Shown here piece by piece: positions 36,992-48,548 of a stretch of 64,000 nt of DNA. This DNA comes from Prostheceraeus crozeri (Eukaryota; Platyhelminthes; Polycladida; Euryleptidae). Numbering within the stretch: position 1 is the first letter of the stretch; the number at the start of each line of letters is the position of its first letter. The notes under the pieces are model-generated. The model ran no database searches. It saw only the letters and a program-made list of their open reading frames with translations, and had not been told where the DNA came from. A program made the position numbers and the translations under genes. The DNA lies in assembly GCA_907163375.1 (NCBI GenBank), contig CAJQUW010007783.1, positions 186,001 to 250,000 on the forward strand, given 5' to 3'.

Positions 36992-37578
36992 TATTACGAT
37001 TTATCTTTGGTATTGCACCAATCAAAGGAATAATTATTATCATTGTTTGTGAATGAACTATACCCGATATATAACCAACGTTTCTTGCTTTTTTGCAACT
37101 CTTGGTCACCTGTCTTGCTTGTACATGTGGAGAGTCTAGGCTAGCGCTCAGGATTCGATTGTTATGAAAGTTTCAAGTGGACTGTTGTCAAACCTGAGTG
37201 ATAGGTTTGTACCAGTCCATGGGACCAACTAGACAGCTAAGCAAGTGGAAAACATGATGGCGTGCGTAAGTTTGGACTTAATTTGTGTCATATCTCTGTT
37301 GACTTCACAAACTGAGCAACAGTTGTTAATTGAAAGTTTGGTATCTACATACAACCTGATAAAGCTATGCCTTTTCATTTACATGCAGTAACTGAGGCGG
37401 CCGCATCCGTCGAAAACATTATATTCAAACTTGAAAAGATCGTCTTTTGGTGTGTCAAAGAAGAATCTTGTTTCCTATTTTTTTAAAAAAACAAAGGTAG
37501 CAGTGTAAAATCAATCCAATGTTTTGATGCCCTTCCACAGTGAAGATTTCATTCATTCACAATTGTCTTCTGTTTTAG

Positions 37579-37823
37579 CTTCTGGAGAAAACTGGACTGT
37601 GATATTCACAAAGAGCGCCCCTGCGGCTGACCGCCTAGAAGTAACGGGTCTCCTTCCATACACTAGATATCGCCTTCGCATCATTGCCGAGAACATCAAA
37701 GGACGAAGTCCACCTTCAGTGCCATCAAGTTGGTTTCAAACTGCGGAGGCACCGCCAGGGAAGGCGCCTGAAGGTCTTATTACGCGTGTGACGTCCGCCA
37801 CATCCATCAGCGTGCGATGGCGG
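37579..37823 (+). CDS. sdk: sidekick-like exon 5: end of FN3-5 and start of FN3-6
   Basis: The acceptor is cttctgttttag and the donor CGG|gtgagt. The exon enters in phase 1 and leaves in phase 0. It encodes ENWTVIFTKSAP, LEVTGLLPYTRYRLRIIAENIKGRSPPS (E-G strands of FN3-5), then EAPPGKAPEGLITRVTSATSISVRW, the A and B strands of FN3-6. The break directly after the core Trp is where the next exon takes over. The upstream in-frame stretch from 37524 is intronic read-through, not coding. Confidence 0.92.
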
Positions 37824-37964
37824 GTGAGTATAGACTTCCTGCTCTTACAAGTTCGCTGAAATTCCTGTATGTCTTCAACTATAATTTCATGGAATGCTGA
37901 CAGCTTGCAACCTATTCCTGTAATATAGAGCAATGCTACGTTAAATGAATATCCTTCCATCACT

Positions 37965-38350
37965 GTCTTAATGGCAAAGTGGCTAAGTGCTTGTATATGA
38001 GAGGAACAGATTCTTTCTTCGGATACTTTTCAATTTATGAAAAATTCCACTAATATTTCGCCTTCCAGCGTTATCAAAGAAGAAAATAAAACTGACAAAC
38101 TGGACAGATGTGAATCAAACTGCCCTTTCATTGATATTTGGCCACTTTGTCAGTTGTGTTCTCTACTTTGATAAGCCGTAGGGCGAAATATTGGTGAAAT
38201 TTTTCTAAAAATGTGACAAATCTCCGAAGAAAGAATATTTTCCTCTGAGAAACTGCTGTCCTGTATGTGTGGACCTTCAATCATGTTAACTGCTTGGCCT
38301 TTCGATGAATTATGGTCTAACCCTGAAAGTGTCATTAGAAGTCGGCAGGA
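37965..38350 (+). repeat. Fragments of SINE family 1
   Basis: GCAAAGTGGCTAAGTGCTTG at 37975 on and TTAACTGCTTGGCCTTTCGA ... GAAAGTGTCATTAGAAGTCG at 38285-38347 match the head and middle of the family. They seem to be an old copy broken by about 280 bases of other sequence, or two remnants. Confidence 0.45.
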
Positions 38351-38756
38351 AGTAAGACAGCTGAATTGAACAATTCTCTGTATAAATACATGTAATCTTG
38401 TGTAGTGATGTCATACTTTTGCTGCTGGCTGTCTGTTACTAAACTGATGTCGTGTTGAATTTTGACATTAAGAATTAATCGAAAGCAAAAGATTGCTGAC
38501 AACTTTTAAGGCAAAATTTAAAATTATTCACGCGATAAATGGGCTGAAATTTGTAGTATAACTTGCATTTAACAAGAGAAGAAATAACTTGACATATCAT
38601 ACAAAATAGGAAAAAAAAGACAAGCACATGGAAAATTAAGAGCGAAAACAGCCAGCCATTGATAAACTTAAGCCATTGCCTCTGATTATCGCGACACTGA
38701 TGCGCTGCGGTAACCAATAATGTTCACGTCCGTCGTCAGTTGCTTCACTCATAGAT

Positions 38757-39345
38757 GGCCAAGTGACTCAAGAAAGGTCTTTGTTGATTCCCCGTACCCT
38801 CCAGTAGTCTCAATAGCAATGGGTTGGAACAGATATTGAGGTACGAGGTCACGATGCTTCAAACGCTTGCGATCTTCAGCTGCAGCAGAGGCGGTTCCCG
38901 AATTGATAGCAGAATCAACTAGATTGGGAAGCAGCATAAGTGTCGGTACAGGTGAAATCCCACAACAGGTGCTTGCCATTTTTGAATGGGAAGGTGGTGA
39001 GACCGTCAGGTCGCCTGCCGTCATGGTTGCTTAATCCAATCGGTTCAAGGACTGTTGGAATGCCTGCAGTTTGGAAACCACGTCGAATTACGTCATTTAC
39101 AGCAGCATGACGTGAGGCACGTCCGGAATTAAAGCGACAGGATAATGGATGGAGACCGAGACTGTCAATTTCTCCCCCACAGCGACATTTATGAGGAGCA
39201 CAGACACTGGAACCAATACGCTGAGCGACTGCTATTCTAAAATCATTAGCATCCAAAGGTTTAAGGACAAGGTAAGGCATTTAACCAAGATCCTGATTCA
39301 GGACAAGACGCAGCCAGTAAGCGACCTTTCGAAATTTGGTTAGAT
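38757..39345 (-). pseudogene. Retroelement C-terminal region with zinc-binding motif and nuclease-like block
   Basis: On the minus strand: SGSWLNALP, FRIAVAQRIGSSVC, CRCGGEIDSLGLHPLSCRF (C-x-C...H...C), GRASRHAAVND, LEPIGLSNHDGRRPDGLT, LLWDFTCTDTYA, and, after a frameshift near 38930, a region ending YLFQPIAIETTGGYG. The CCHC knuckle followed by RPD and W-D-x-T resembles the restriction-like endonuclease region of R2-type retroelements. I know the block as a common repeat-encoded protein in invertebrates. The reverse transcriptase itself is absent here. Confidence 0.55.
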
Positions 39346-40151
39346 TCCTTCATCAAAGATTGAAGGCGCTGTTCTTGCAAACACTTTCTCCCACGAACTC
39401 TGTTGTCCAAAAACTTGCATTTTGATTATCGCAAATTTGATAAGTTTAATACTTGAGTGTCTTCATAAAATTTTTGCAATCATGTTGACTTATTTGATGT
39501 CACTAGTTCAGTTTCGGCCTGATTTGTGTTCATGTCTTCTCTGTATCTCTTTGAGAACTTAGATATCTTTTCTTATTCGAGTAACGATAGAGTATGTAAA
39601 AGCTTATTGAATTAACTCTTAATAGGAGTTCGCATTGATTTTTCCACGAATTACCGCAGTGGACATTCATCGGTTTAATTATTATGATTGCACACAGGCA
39701 CCTATTTACACACTGTCATCCTTCAAAATGTGTGTGAATCCGCCTCGATTAAAGGGGAACAATTTTGTGTCTGTCCCAATAGTTGCCCACTGACAGAATA
39801 CTGGGAAAATTGACAACAACGTTCGCTTTGCATTTTGAAGTGAAGAATTCGACCAGTTGTGAGAATACCTCTAAGGATAGAGCATTGAAAGAGATGTATT
39901 GCACAGTTTAGGTTCAATAGTTCTAACAATGATCAACAACGGCAGAAAATATCATATGAACGAATGATACAAGACTCACTCCTGATTTCAATTATCGTGA
40001 CCGTCGTCTTCCTGTCGAAAGCTTTCAACTCTGCTTTGCACAAGCAGCATGTTGGTGTAATGATTAGAAGAACACCTTAGTTGTTAGTTTAAATTGCAAA
40101 GTTTTTCTACCTTTCAATCTGACGCGGTTGAAGGTGGAAATTTGGGTTATA

Positions 40152-40805
40152 CAGTTCACTCCGGATAAGCGGGACGGTTTCGGAGCGAGATTTCTCTCCC
40201 GCTAAGCGGAGTGGCAAGTTTCCAGCTTATTTTAACCTAGATAATTATTATGTACGCTAAAGTTTCGTTGTTCTATTAATAGCCTACAGGTTCCAATACT
40301 ATTCCGATTCTGATTTGAATGTCTAGAGTAGAACGGCATCTGTGTTTATAGCATTATTTATGAAAATGAAAAAGAATTTACTGCATGCATTTGATATGAA
40401 GAGTTGTATAAGCACGGAACAATGGTTATAGCTTATTGGCTAACAGTGGGATATCAAACATCTATGGAAGAAAGGAATATGGTATCAACCGCTTTTTGCC
40501 TGTCGCTACTCGGGAGATTTCAGCCGAACTCTGATGAGTTTACCCTACTCCTCAAGAGAGAGAGAGAGAGAGAGAGTTGGCTCGTTGACACTCCGTGCTG
40601 TGAACTGGTTTATGAACAGCAGCTCCTTGTAAAAAAACACAGTTATCCACAAAAAAATAGCTAAGTGTCAAAAGTGCAAAAAATTCTCCCGCTTAAGCGG
40701 AGTGACTTCCGAAAACTTTCTTAAGTGAAGGGTATTGCATGCGTTAAAAACATTTCTTGAATTTTCTCCCGCTGCAGTGTAATTCCCGCTTATCGGAGTG
40801 CTTTG
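40152..40805. mobile_element. Pogo/Tc1-mariner-type MITE, 654 bp
   Basis: The left end CAGTTCACTCCGGATAAGCG and right end (inward reading CAAAGCACTCCGATAAGCGG) are inverted and flanked by TA (40150-40151, 40806-40807). Internal CCCGCTTAAGCGGAGTG and related motifs repeat near the ends. No transposase is encoded. An (AG)n run lies inside. Confidence 0.75.
40553..40575 (+). repeat. (AG)n microsatellite
   Basis: About eleven consecutive AG units within the MITE. Confidence 0.9.
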
Positions 40806-40855
40806 TATTAATAATGTTTTTAACAGCAGCACGGTTTTTTCAATTTTTTCAATCT

Positions 40856-42095
40856 CATTGCTGCCTGTACTTGCAAAAATTATCGAAAAAGTCGTGTTAA
40901 GGAGGAGTGCTTCAGATCTATGATCCATAAACTAGATTCTAACCAATTTGCCTTTATTCCAAGACAAGGTCAGGGAACAGTATCTGCTTTAACATATCTG
41001 GTTAATCGAATACTCTCCTTTCTGGATACCCCAGGTGCAGTCAGGCTATCAATGGTGGATTTTACCAAGACTTTTGACAAATTGCCTCATAATGTAATTC
41101 TGAACTCCTTGATTTCGCTTAATGCTCCAAGAGAATTGATTATTTGGCTGCAATCGTACCTCACGGATCGGTGGCAAAGAGTCAAGGTTGGGGGTCAACA
41201 TTCTCAGTGGTATCCGGCAACAAGTGGTGTGCCACAAGGTGGTGTATTGTCCCCGCTTCTCTTTGCGATAGTGGTTGACAGCCTGCAAGCCATGTGTGAT
41301 AACACCTACATTTTGAAATATGCCGATGACATGTGTATTCTGCATTTCTTGAGAGGTACCAGTGACGATCGACTTTCCTTTGAATTCGATAATTTGATTC
41401 TTTGGTCTTCAAGAAATGGTCTCATGCTGAATGGTAAGCAAAACGAAGCTCATGACATTTCAAAACAAAGCGTCTCTATCTGTATCTCTCCGCTGATTCC
41501 AAATCCAATCATGAAATCGAAAAGTTGTGAAAAAGCAAAAAATTCTCGGCATTACTTTGGACGATAAAAAATGCTTGTGAGGACCACACATCGAAAGTGT
41601 CATGTGTCAAGTCAGGAGAAGACTCTACGTCCTCTACTCCTTGAAACAAATCACTGTATCTCAGCATATTTTATGGTCAGTTTATTGCGCCATAATTCGG
41701 TCAGTGGCAAGCTACGGATTTCCAGCGTGGTGTAATGTGAGCAAGTGCCATTTTCAAAGTCTTCTGGTTTTTGAAAAACGTGTCTCCAGGATATTTGGCA
41801 TCTATATGAAGACAGACCTTGCAGATTTTTGTAACTCGCTCGCCGTCAATCTGGCCAAGAAAGCACTCCATCCATATCACCCACTCAATCAAATCTACGA
41901 CTGTACGGCAACGCGCTATTCCTCACGACATGGGACCACTCATCGAAAAGTTAGAGCCAAGACTGAGCGTTTTAGATCTTCTTTTATTAAGTATACATAA
42001 ATTCGCTTCTTCTATTTTTTTCTCTGCATATGTTCATGCCACATCTGAATCATGTGTGATGTGCAATAAAGAAATATCTTATCTTATCATCCATA
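40856..42095 (+). pseudogene. Non-LTR retrotransposon (LINE), reverse transcriptase, degraded
   Basis: LPVLAKIIEKVV (about 40861-40896) precedes a frameshift. The frame 40920-41430 then carries FIPRQGQGTVSALTYLVN, LSMVDFTKTFDKLPH (RT block with the first catalytic Asp), SGVPQGGVLSPLLFA and YADDM (catalytic Asp pair). From 41602 another frame gives RRRLYVLYSLKQ and the thumb-like YGFPAWCN..FEKRVSRIFG. The 3' end is AATAAAGAAATATCTTATCT (42065 on), with a short ATCTT repeat. It is of the CR1/Rex1-like type by these blocks; the exact clade is uncertain. At least two frameshifts are present. Confidence 0.82.
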
Positions 42096-42848
42096 CTGTG
42101 TAAGGGAACGCGGCAGATATAGTGGCGGAAGTGATGCTTATGGACAGGTATTTGGCATGGTGCTACATATATTAAGTTTGAATCAGTCATCTGTTTTAGC
42201 CTTGTGAAGAAGCAAACAAATCGTCTCATGTATCGACTCCATTATTTAGATCTTCCTTTTTCCTTCAATATTAATTTCTTTCATGCAGGCAAATGGTTAA
42301 ATGAAAGTCAATGCTGTTCTCATCAAGTGCAATATTTCGGAAAAATGTAGTTGCGCTGACTTCACTGACGTCATATGCTTGAAAAATCATCACTTGAAAT
42401 TGAAATTAATGATTCGACAAGTACTTGGTCCACAATTACTTGTTAGTAACCTCAAATTGGCTTTTCAGGAGTGGTTAGACGAAGGCAAACATGGTTGCAA
42501 TTATCTGGTCAAATGTCATACCACAGTTTGCAAAGTCATTTTCTGATCCAAAACTTTGGACACAAAGTGATGAAGGGTTAGCTTTTACCATCATTTAGAA
42601 ACACAATTAGATTGCATAAAGACTTTGTTACACTTTGCTAATAGTGAACACATGCAGGAACTTACTAAGTGGGCAAAAAGAAATTTTTAATACCTTGCAG
42701 AGATCGGAAAAATAGTTGTGGGCCGCTTGCGGATTGCTGTGAATCCCTTCAAAATGCTCCGATCGCCACCATCCCTGCAAATTCGAAGAATTCAGATCAT
42801 TGCGCAAAAGTTTTCTCGATAATGTTGGTCCTTCCGATCATTATTTAA

Positions 42849-43260
42849 AACGGCAAAACGGCCTTCATTAAAATTCATATTTCAAGGTGGGAAATTGAAG
42901 TAATGATGTTGCCAATATATTTCAACGACTAAATGTCGTTATCATCAGGGCACATATTATAAAAAGAAACTATTCAACAACATCAGCTCAAAATTTGAAA
43001 AGATGAAGATGCAAAAATAGATATTTGTAGCACTGGGATGTGTCTTTTGGAAATCATAGCTATGCGATTATACGGCAATAGCATGTGGGTGCTTCTAAAA
43101 CTAAACAAATAAAAAGATATAGGATCGGATTTACCGCCGATCACGGCCGTGAAACAGATAGAACCGGGTCACATGGATACAATTGCAAAAAACATATGAT
43201 AGTTTGTATTGGCGTATAAAAGAAAGAACAACATTATTACTTCAATTTCCCACCTTGAAA
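42849..43260 (-). mobile_element. 412-bp Penelope-like insertion candidate with 10-bp target duplication
   Basis: It is flanked by CATTATTTAA on both sides (42839-42848, 43261-43270). Inverted repeats of about 31 bp stand at 42880-42911 (TTTCAAGGTGGGAAATTGAA) and 43229-43260. On the left 31 extra bases lie between repeat and target, like the one-sided tail of Penelope elements. On the minus strand at 42906-42955 a fold with CTGATGA, a 6-bp hairpin and GAAA resembles a hammerhead ribozyme. No ORF is present. Confidence 0.55.
42906..42955 (-). ncRNA. Hammerhead-ribozyme-like motif (candidate)
   Basis: Minus-strand order: ATGTGCC, CTGATGA, T, AACGAC-ATTTA-GTCGTT hairpin, GAAA, TATATT, GGCAACAT. 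The first and last blocks can pair (GCC/GGC and ATGT/ACAT with one bulge), as helix I would. The CTGATGA and GAAA boxes are exact. Against it, one unpaired U lies between CTGATGA and helix II, and helix III would be at most two pairs. It may be a decayed version. Confidence 0.35.
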
Positions 43261-43302
43261 CATTATTTAATAATTTAGCAGGCGCACAAAAAAACGTTCA
43301 CA

Positions 43303-43965
43303 AACATCTCTGTAGAACTTGACATCAACTGTGTATCTTTGCTGTGTGATCCGATTGATAACAGCCACAGAAACTTCGCACAATTTGGCGTGTTTAATGT
43401 TGAACTGGTTGCTCATTGTTCGATTGCTATGGTATTATGTCAACAGATTGTGCCATATCATTAGTTCTACATGTTCCAATACTTCCTTTCTAGTCAGACA
43501 GAGGAAGTGACGACTTGTCTAATTCCGTAGTTAGAATTGTTTTCTGATACATGACAAACTATATCCCTGGATAAACTACAGCACAATTAATTTCAATCAC
43601 TTGAAGTTTTTGATAATAAAATAAGTCGTAAAAAGCCGCTGTCGTAAAGATCCACGTAGGCGTTTTGGCCACCAGCTTCTCCGTCAACAAATAACAGCTT
43701 CTTTGTCCCTGAAACAGATTGACAATCATATCCTGTCGTTGTCTAAACCTTATCCGGTTGTTAGACATTCGATTCTCTCTCTTGATGGTAATTTGCGTGA
43801 CTCCACCTACTGCTTCTTGCAGACGACCTTTCAAGCCGTCTCTGTAGGCTGATTGCCATCTATCAATGATTATGTTACCCTTTGAGCATCAAAATGTGCA
43901 TTTCTACAAATGTATGACATTTAGGCTATCAGGAATTACGAAAATTATCTGTGATTAAAGCGTTG
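43303..43965. other. Intron without recognised elements
   Basis: A 91-codon minus-strand ORF at 43559-43834 shows no motif I recognise. Nothing else stands out. Confidence 0.35.
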
Positions 43966-44166
43966 TGGGTGTCCGTGGCACAGTGGTTAAGTGCTTGGCC
44001 TAGCGATCTTGCGATCCAGAGGTCGAGTCCCGAAAGTGTCATTGGAAGTCGGCAGGAAGAGCATTCGGACTTAAAGATCACAAAGCTCCAGATTAAAGTC
44101 TGACTATGTCAGCACTGTGCAAGCCCCCACTATGGGGGAGTAGTGACGTTAAATCATCATTTTTTC
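43966..44166 (+). repeat. SINE family 1 copy (near full length)
   Basis: TCCGTGGCACAGTGGTTAAG, GGTCGAGTCCCGAAAGTG, GTCGGCAGGAAGAGCATTCG, GACTATGTCAGCACTG and GGGAGTAGTGACGTTAAATC followed by ATCATTTTTT: all family blocks are in order. It ends about 130 bp before sidekick exon 6. Confidence 0.88.
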
Positions 44167-44297
44167 TCAATGTAGGTATTTTGGATCCTATTTTCATATA
44201 ACTTCATCGTGTTCTATCTTGCCATTATTGTCACCTTGTTAACTGCAAATATGCATGGAATCTGACAGCTACTTCATTTGCCTTATTTCGTTTTTAG

Positions 44298-44832
44298 CCT
44301 CTTCAAAGTAACGCATGGAATGGTGTTGCTCTCGGATATCGTGTGTTCTATCGCCCATCAGGAATTACTGAGTACATTACCAAAGATGTTCCCGATTCCA
44401 ATGCCAACAGCCTCCTTCTCCTTGGCTTGCGCCCATTTTCCGAGTACCAAATCAAAGTCAGTGCATACAACAAACGTGGCTCAGGTCCTCTGAGCCCTGT
44501 TGTAAGTGACCGCACGTGGGAAGGTATCCCTAGTGAAGGACCCATCAATGTGATTGCAACCATGGTGACCTCGTCCAGTGCTGTGATCAGTTGGAAGTTG
44601 ATATCTAATGAGAGTGCGAATTCTCCACTCATTGGCTATCACATAGCCTTCCAAAATCTGTCAGAGACAAGAATTCAACAGCAAACTGCCATGGGGATGA
44701 TGAATGACTCGATTTTACTGACATCTCTGAAGGCGAATTCTATCTATGAAGTTCAAGTATCTGCTTACAACAGAATTGGTGATGGACCGAAATTACCGAA
44801 GCCTCCCTTAACTTTCCGAACAGACGGCAGCC
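44298..44832 (+). CDS. sdk: sidekick-like exon 6: rest of FN3-6 and all of FN3-7
   Basis: At 535 nt this is the largest exon here. The acceptor is ttatttcgtttttag and the donor agcC|gtaagt. It enters in phase 0 and leaves in phase 1. It encodes NGVALGYRVFYRPSG, GLRPFSEYQIKVSAYNKRGSGP (FN3-6), the linker RTWEGIPSEGPINV, then FN3-7 with AVISWKLI, SPLIGYHIAFQ and Y-E-V-Q-VSAYNRIGDGP. The R-T-x-E-x-(V/I)-P-S-x-(G/A)-P linker and AFxRIGDG-type G strand are characteristic of SDK FN3-6/7. A SINE ends about 130 bases upstream of the exon. Confidence 0.94.
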
Positions 44833-44999
44833 GTAAGTGACATTTATTTTCACAAGTTTTGAAACCGTGACAACTCGACTTCTGGAAAAGTACCAGTTGT
44901 AAAACATATTCATGTGTTGATAGAAATAAATGTGGATTAGCTACTTATCTTTAATGTATCTGCATTCATTTACATACATCTTAGACCGCTAGCCGGTTA

Positions 45000-45080
45000 G
45001 GTGGTCCCCGTGGCACGGTGGTTAAGTGCTTGACCTAGCGATCTTTTGATCCAGAGGTCGAGCCCCGAAGGTGTCATTGC
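45000..45080 (+). repeat. SINE family 1 copy, tRNA-like head only
   Basis: GGTGGTCCCCGTGGCACGGT to GAGCCCCGAAGGTGTCATTG: both promoter boxes are present, and the element stops before the core block. Confidence 0.75.
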
Positions 45081-47164
45081 AGGAGTGCGCAAACATGTTT
45101 TTGATATGGCTGCTTTCATTTCTATGCGCATTTATAAGAGAATATTTGTAATCTAAAAAGCCTCGCAGATTTGTAGATAAACTTGTAAAAATCTTGCACG
45201 GAACTCGATGGAAATGATCGCTATCATCCATTTCCGAAAAATCGTTATACAATGGAAGTGTGGTCTGAGGCAGAAATTATGTATGGAATATAGCTCGTGA
45301 CTTATGAGTAAATAAAGGATATTGAGTTATGTGAGAGATTAAAGAGTCGTTTAATAGTAGTAGAATAACAATTACTCAGCTTGTGTGTTCTTAAACGATA
45401 TTCTCGTGAATTACTGTATATTTGAAATATTGTAATTTTTATCTTTTACACTTGACCATAAAATTGGGGTGCACAAATTGTGAAAGGAGCGGAGATTATT
45501 GGCAGCCCAAATAGATCGCTGTGTTGGAGAAAGATAGTGAATGAGGCCATTGGAAGTCGGATTCTCCTGGATGTTTAATTGATAAATTCTAGTTTAATAA
45601 ATTGTTGTTTGACGTGAAAGCGAATAAAAAGAGTTCAAATACCTTAAAGATTTCAATGTCCTTGCAGATGATAAATCCGAATTAGACACAACATATGAGG
45701 CACTCAAACACTTCACAATGGAACTTACTCGAACTGAAAAGTATAGACAATCTGTCTACCTGCATGTTACAATCCTGGCAAATCAAAGCTTGTAGACTAA
45801 TTTGACAGTTATACATGTATTATTTTGTGAATATTGATTTTTGTTGTGCAACGCCTCATTTTGACTTCAGGATATCACCGTGTTAATGACTATAATTTCT
45901 TTGGAAAGATGTGAGCTTCATTAATGTTGAATGAATAGAACTGTGTCATCAATAATTCAGTCCCAGTGCTTTGTGGACAGTAGAACTCCTGCTAATTTCA
46001 ACATATGAATTGCATTGCTGGACATCTCTATCCCTCACAATGATGAACATGTTTCTGGAATCTGGCATTTTAATTCATTCAGCGTTGAATAATCAACTTG
46101 ATAACAACAATTGTTCAGACAGATAGCATTATAATTAACCAAGTCACTTCCAGCCAATCGAAATTGATCAAACAAAGTATGAGATGACGTAATCTGCGTA
46201 ATTTCTCGGAATTCTGGTTTGGAAAATTTGCGCCGTCATTTAAGTTGTTTGACTCTCCGATTATTGCATCGAGACACGGTTGATGCAGGACGGTAGCCTA
46301 AATATCATGTAATCTTCCCCCACCTTCAATAATATTCAATAAATGCTTCACATTCATCAAAATATAGTCAATATAACTCAATGACATTTTCTAAACAATA
46401 AAGTCATTAAAGAAATATTGCTACATGTACTATGCTCGTGATATTTGTAGCAGCAGAAATATCATTACAAATATTCTGAACTTACAATGCTAAGAAACAT
46501 CATCAACAATATCATTAACTTTCACCAAATGATATTTGTATCAATAATAATATCATGTGTCCATATTTGTCATGGCATCATGATATTTTTCATGATACAT
46601 TTCCGTAAGGATTGTTATTATCATGAATTTCTATTTCATAAACTGAAAACTCTTTGAATGCCTTGAAAATGATTTGCCACTGTTCTTAATTTGTCATAAA
46701 AATAACTTAATATTTGAGAAGTGATTACTTGCCTGGATTTTCTTCTGACAAGTGCAAATCTGATCAGATCAGAGATGTACTATATTCCGTTTGTCCTTGC
46801 TCTAGTGTAAAGCAAAGAGAACTGAAAATAAATATATTTCTAACATCAATTCTGAAGTTGAACAGGAAATGCTGTTCGCAGCAGTTTATCATTTCACATT
46901 CTCTTAGTCGTTGTAACAGGAAGGAATGATGTTGCGGATGTTGTAAATTTCGTTATGTTTCTGATCTTAGCATAATAAATTATATTCCATGCGCTTGTGT
47001 TGATGTAATATTTAAGTTGCGCGAATGATCTGCTTCCAAAGCGAAACTTCCTTTAACTGAGAGATCGCTGTAGTAAAATGAATAATAGCACTTTAGTGTA
47101 CTTTCTAATTGATGATCAAATATAATGAAATGAAGGTCGATTGATGATTTTCAAAACTTATCTC
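45081..47164. other. Intron without recognised elements
   Basis: AT-rich; at 46400-46600 ATATTTGTA and ATCAT words recur irregularly. No coding signal was found. Confidence 0.35.
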
Positions 47165-47314
47165 AGTGGTCTCCGTGGCACAGTGGTTAAGTGCTCGGCC
47201 TAGCGATCTTCTGATCCAGAGGTCGAGCCCCGAGAGTGGCAATGGATGTCGTCAGGAACTATGTCAGCACCGTCCAAGGCCCAAATATGGACTAGTAATG
47301 ACGTTAAACCATCC
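47165..47314 (+). repeat. SINE family 1 copy with internal deletion
   Basis: It has the full head (AGTGGTCTCCGTGGCACAGT, GGTCGAGCCCCGAGAGTG) and tail (AACTATGTCAGCACCGTCCA, GACGTTAAACCATCC). The core GGGCATCCGG block is deleted. Confidence 0.8.
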
Positions 47315-47329
47315 ATTCATCATCAGAAG

Positions 47330-47455
47330 ATTTGCCGGCCTTGTGTTTGAGTGTTCTGCGTCCGGGAGCCCCGCGTTCAAACCATGATCAAGACAGACAT
47401 AAGACTTTTAAAGTAGGTTTACTTTGCATCCTTGCTGAATTTATCCTCATTTTCC
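47330..47455 (+). repeat. SINE family 3 copy
   Basis: GGCCTTGTGTTTGAGTG, GCGTTCAAACCATG and ATAAGACTTTTAAAGTAGGT follow the layout of 34901-35103. It stands about 15 bp after a SINE family 1 copy. Confidence 0.6.
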
Positions 47456-48265
47456 CGACTCAGCCAATTTAGCATTACTTCAGCCGACGAGTTTGATTAC
47501 TGTCATAACACTTGTATATTTTGTCAACTTCCCATTTATTCCTACGTTTTGTATACGTGATCTCCTTTACTTTTTCATTATATAAATATTCGGCAGATTT
47601 GTTATTGTTTTTTTAGTGTGTAAGATAAAAATGACACAGAGGCTCAGTTGGCAATTTGCAAATGACTTGAAACACGATAGCTTAGAGCATGTTCCTACGG
47701 ATGAATATGGTGTAAGATAATGTAGTGATTCCGTTGTTCGTCGGTGTACAATCCAAGTAGCGAATCTGCGCGAGCAACAAAAGTTAATAAATTGAGGATA
47801 GCAGAAAATATCAATGCTGGAATAGGATTTAATGAATATTGATTATCAAAGCCTCTGCATTTTTCGGCAAAAATATAAAAAATGTCATTTTTAGAAATCG
47901 TACTGATTTCAGACAGAAATAAGATACATATTTGATAATTTTGAACACATATCATACGATGTCTAGAAATTTCATGGTCAGTTCCTATGTTCAATGTGTG
48001 ATGTGATCTCGTAGACGTACCCAAATGAAGGGTTTTCACCATCAATCGGATGCATCGGTTAATTTATGATTGGTAGGATTTTTATTCTGTCGAAGACTTA
48101 TTCCTATCGAAATAAATGAATAATCTCCTAGCCCTCATCCTAGCTGAAAAGAAATATTCTTCTTAACAGTTTGTCATCATGGCAAAAATGGAAAACCCTT
48201 GTAGTTGCACCGAAGCACATCTTTTATTCTGCTCTCATTATTATTGCTGATTGTTTCGCTAGAAG

Positions 48266-48345
48266 GCAGAATGTACTTATTTAAAAGTTTGAACACAGGT
48301 CTCTCGGACGAACCAGCGAGCACTGTGCCATGAGGTCACTGCGCC
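48266..48345 (-). repeat. SINE family 3-like head
   Basis: The complement reads GACCTCATGGCACAGTGCTC, GAGACCTGTGTTCAAACTTT and AAATAAGTACATTCTGCC, resembling the head and start of the body of family 3. Only this part is present. Confidence 0.45.
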
Positions 48346-48548
48346 GATGCCCTATTTGGATATGGGCATGCACGTTTGCCCCTATTCTGAAGTGAATGGA
48401 GATTATCATGAATCATTTCCAGAGTATTTCGAGGAACTACAATAACATGTACAACAGCATGTGTGATTTTAGATGTCTTTCGTGATACCCAACCTAGTGC
48501 ACTTTCGTTCAGGTAATAAGCACTTTTCTCTATTCTCTTGATTTCCAG

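Larger units (their letters stand above)
42655..43302 (-). mobile_element. Fragment of the hAT-type MITE, split by a later insertion
   Basis: 42655-42848 matches the complement of 15655-15855 (CCTTCCGATCATTATT, ATTCGAAGAATTCAGATCAT, TTGCGCA). The match resumes at 43261-43302 (AGCAGGCGCAC). Between lies a 412-bp insertion. Both outer ends of the MITE are missing. Confidence 0.75.
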
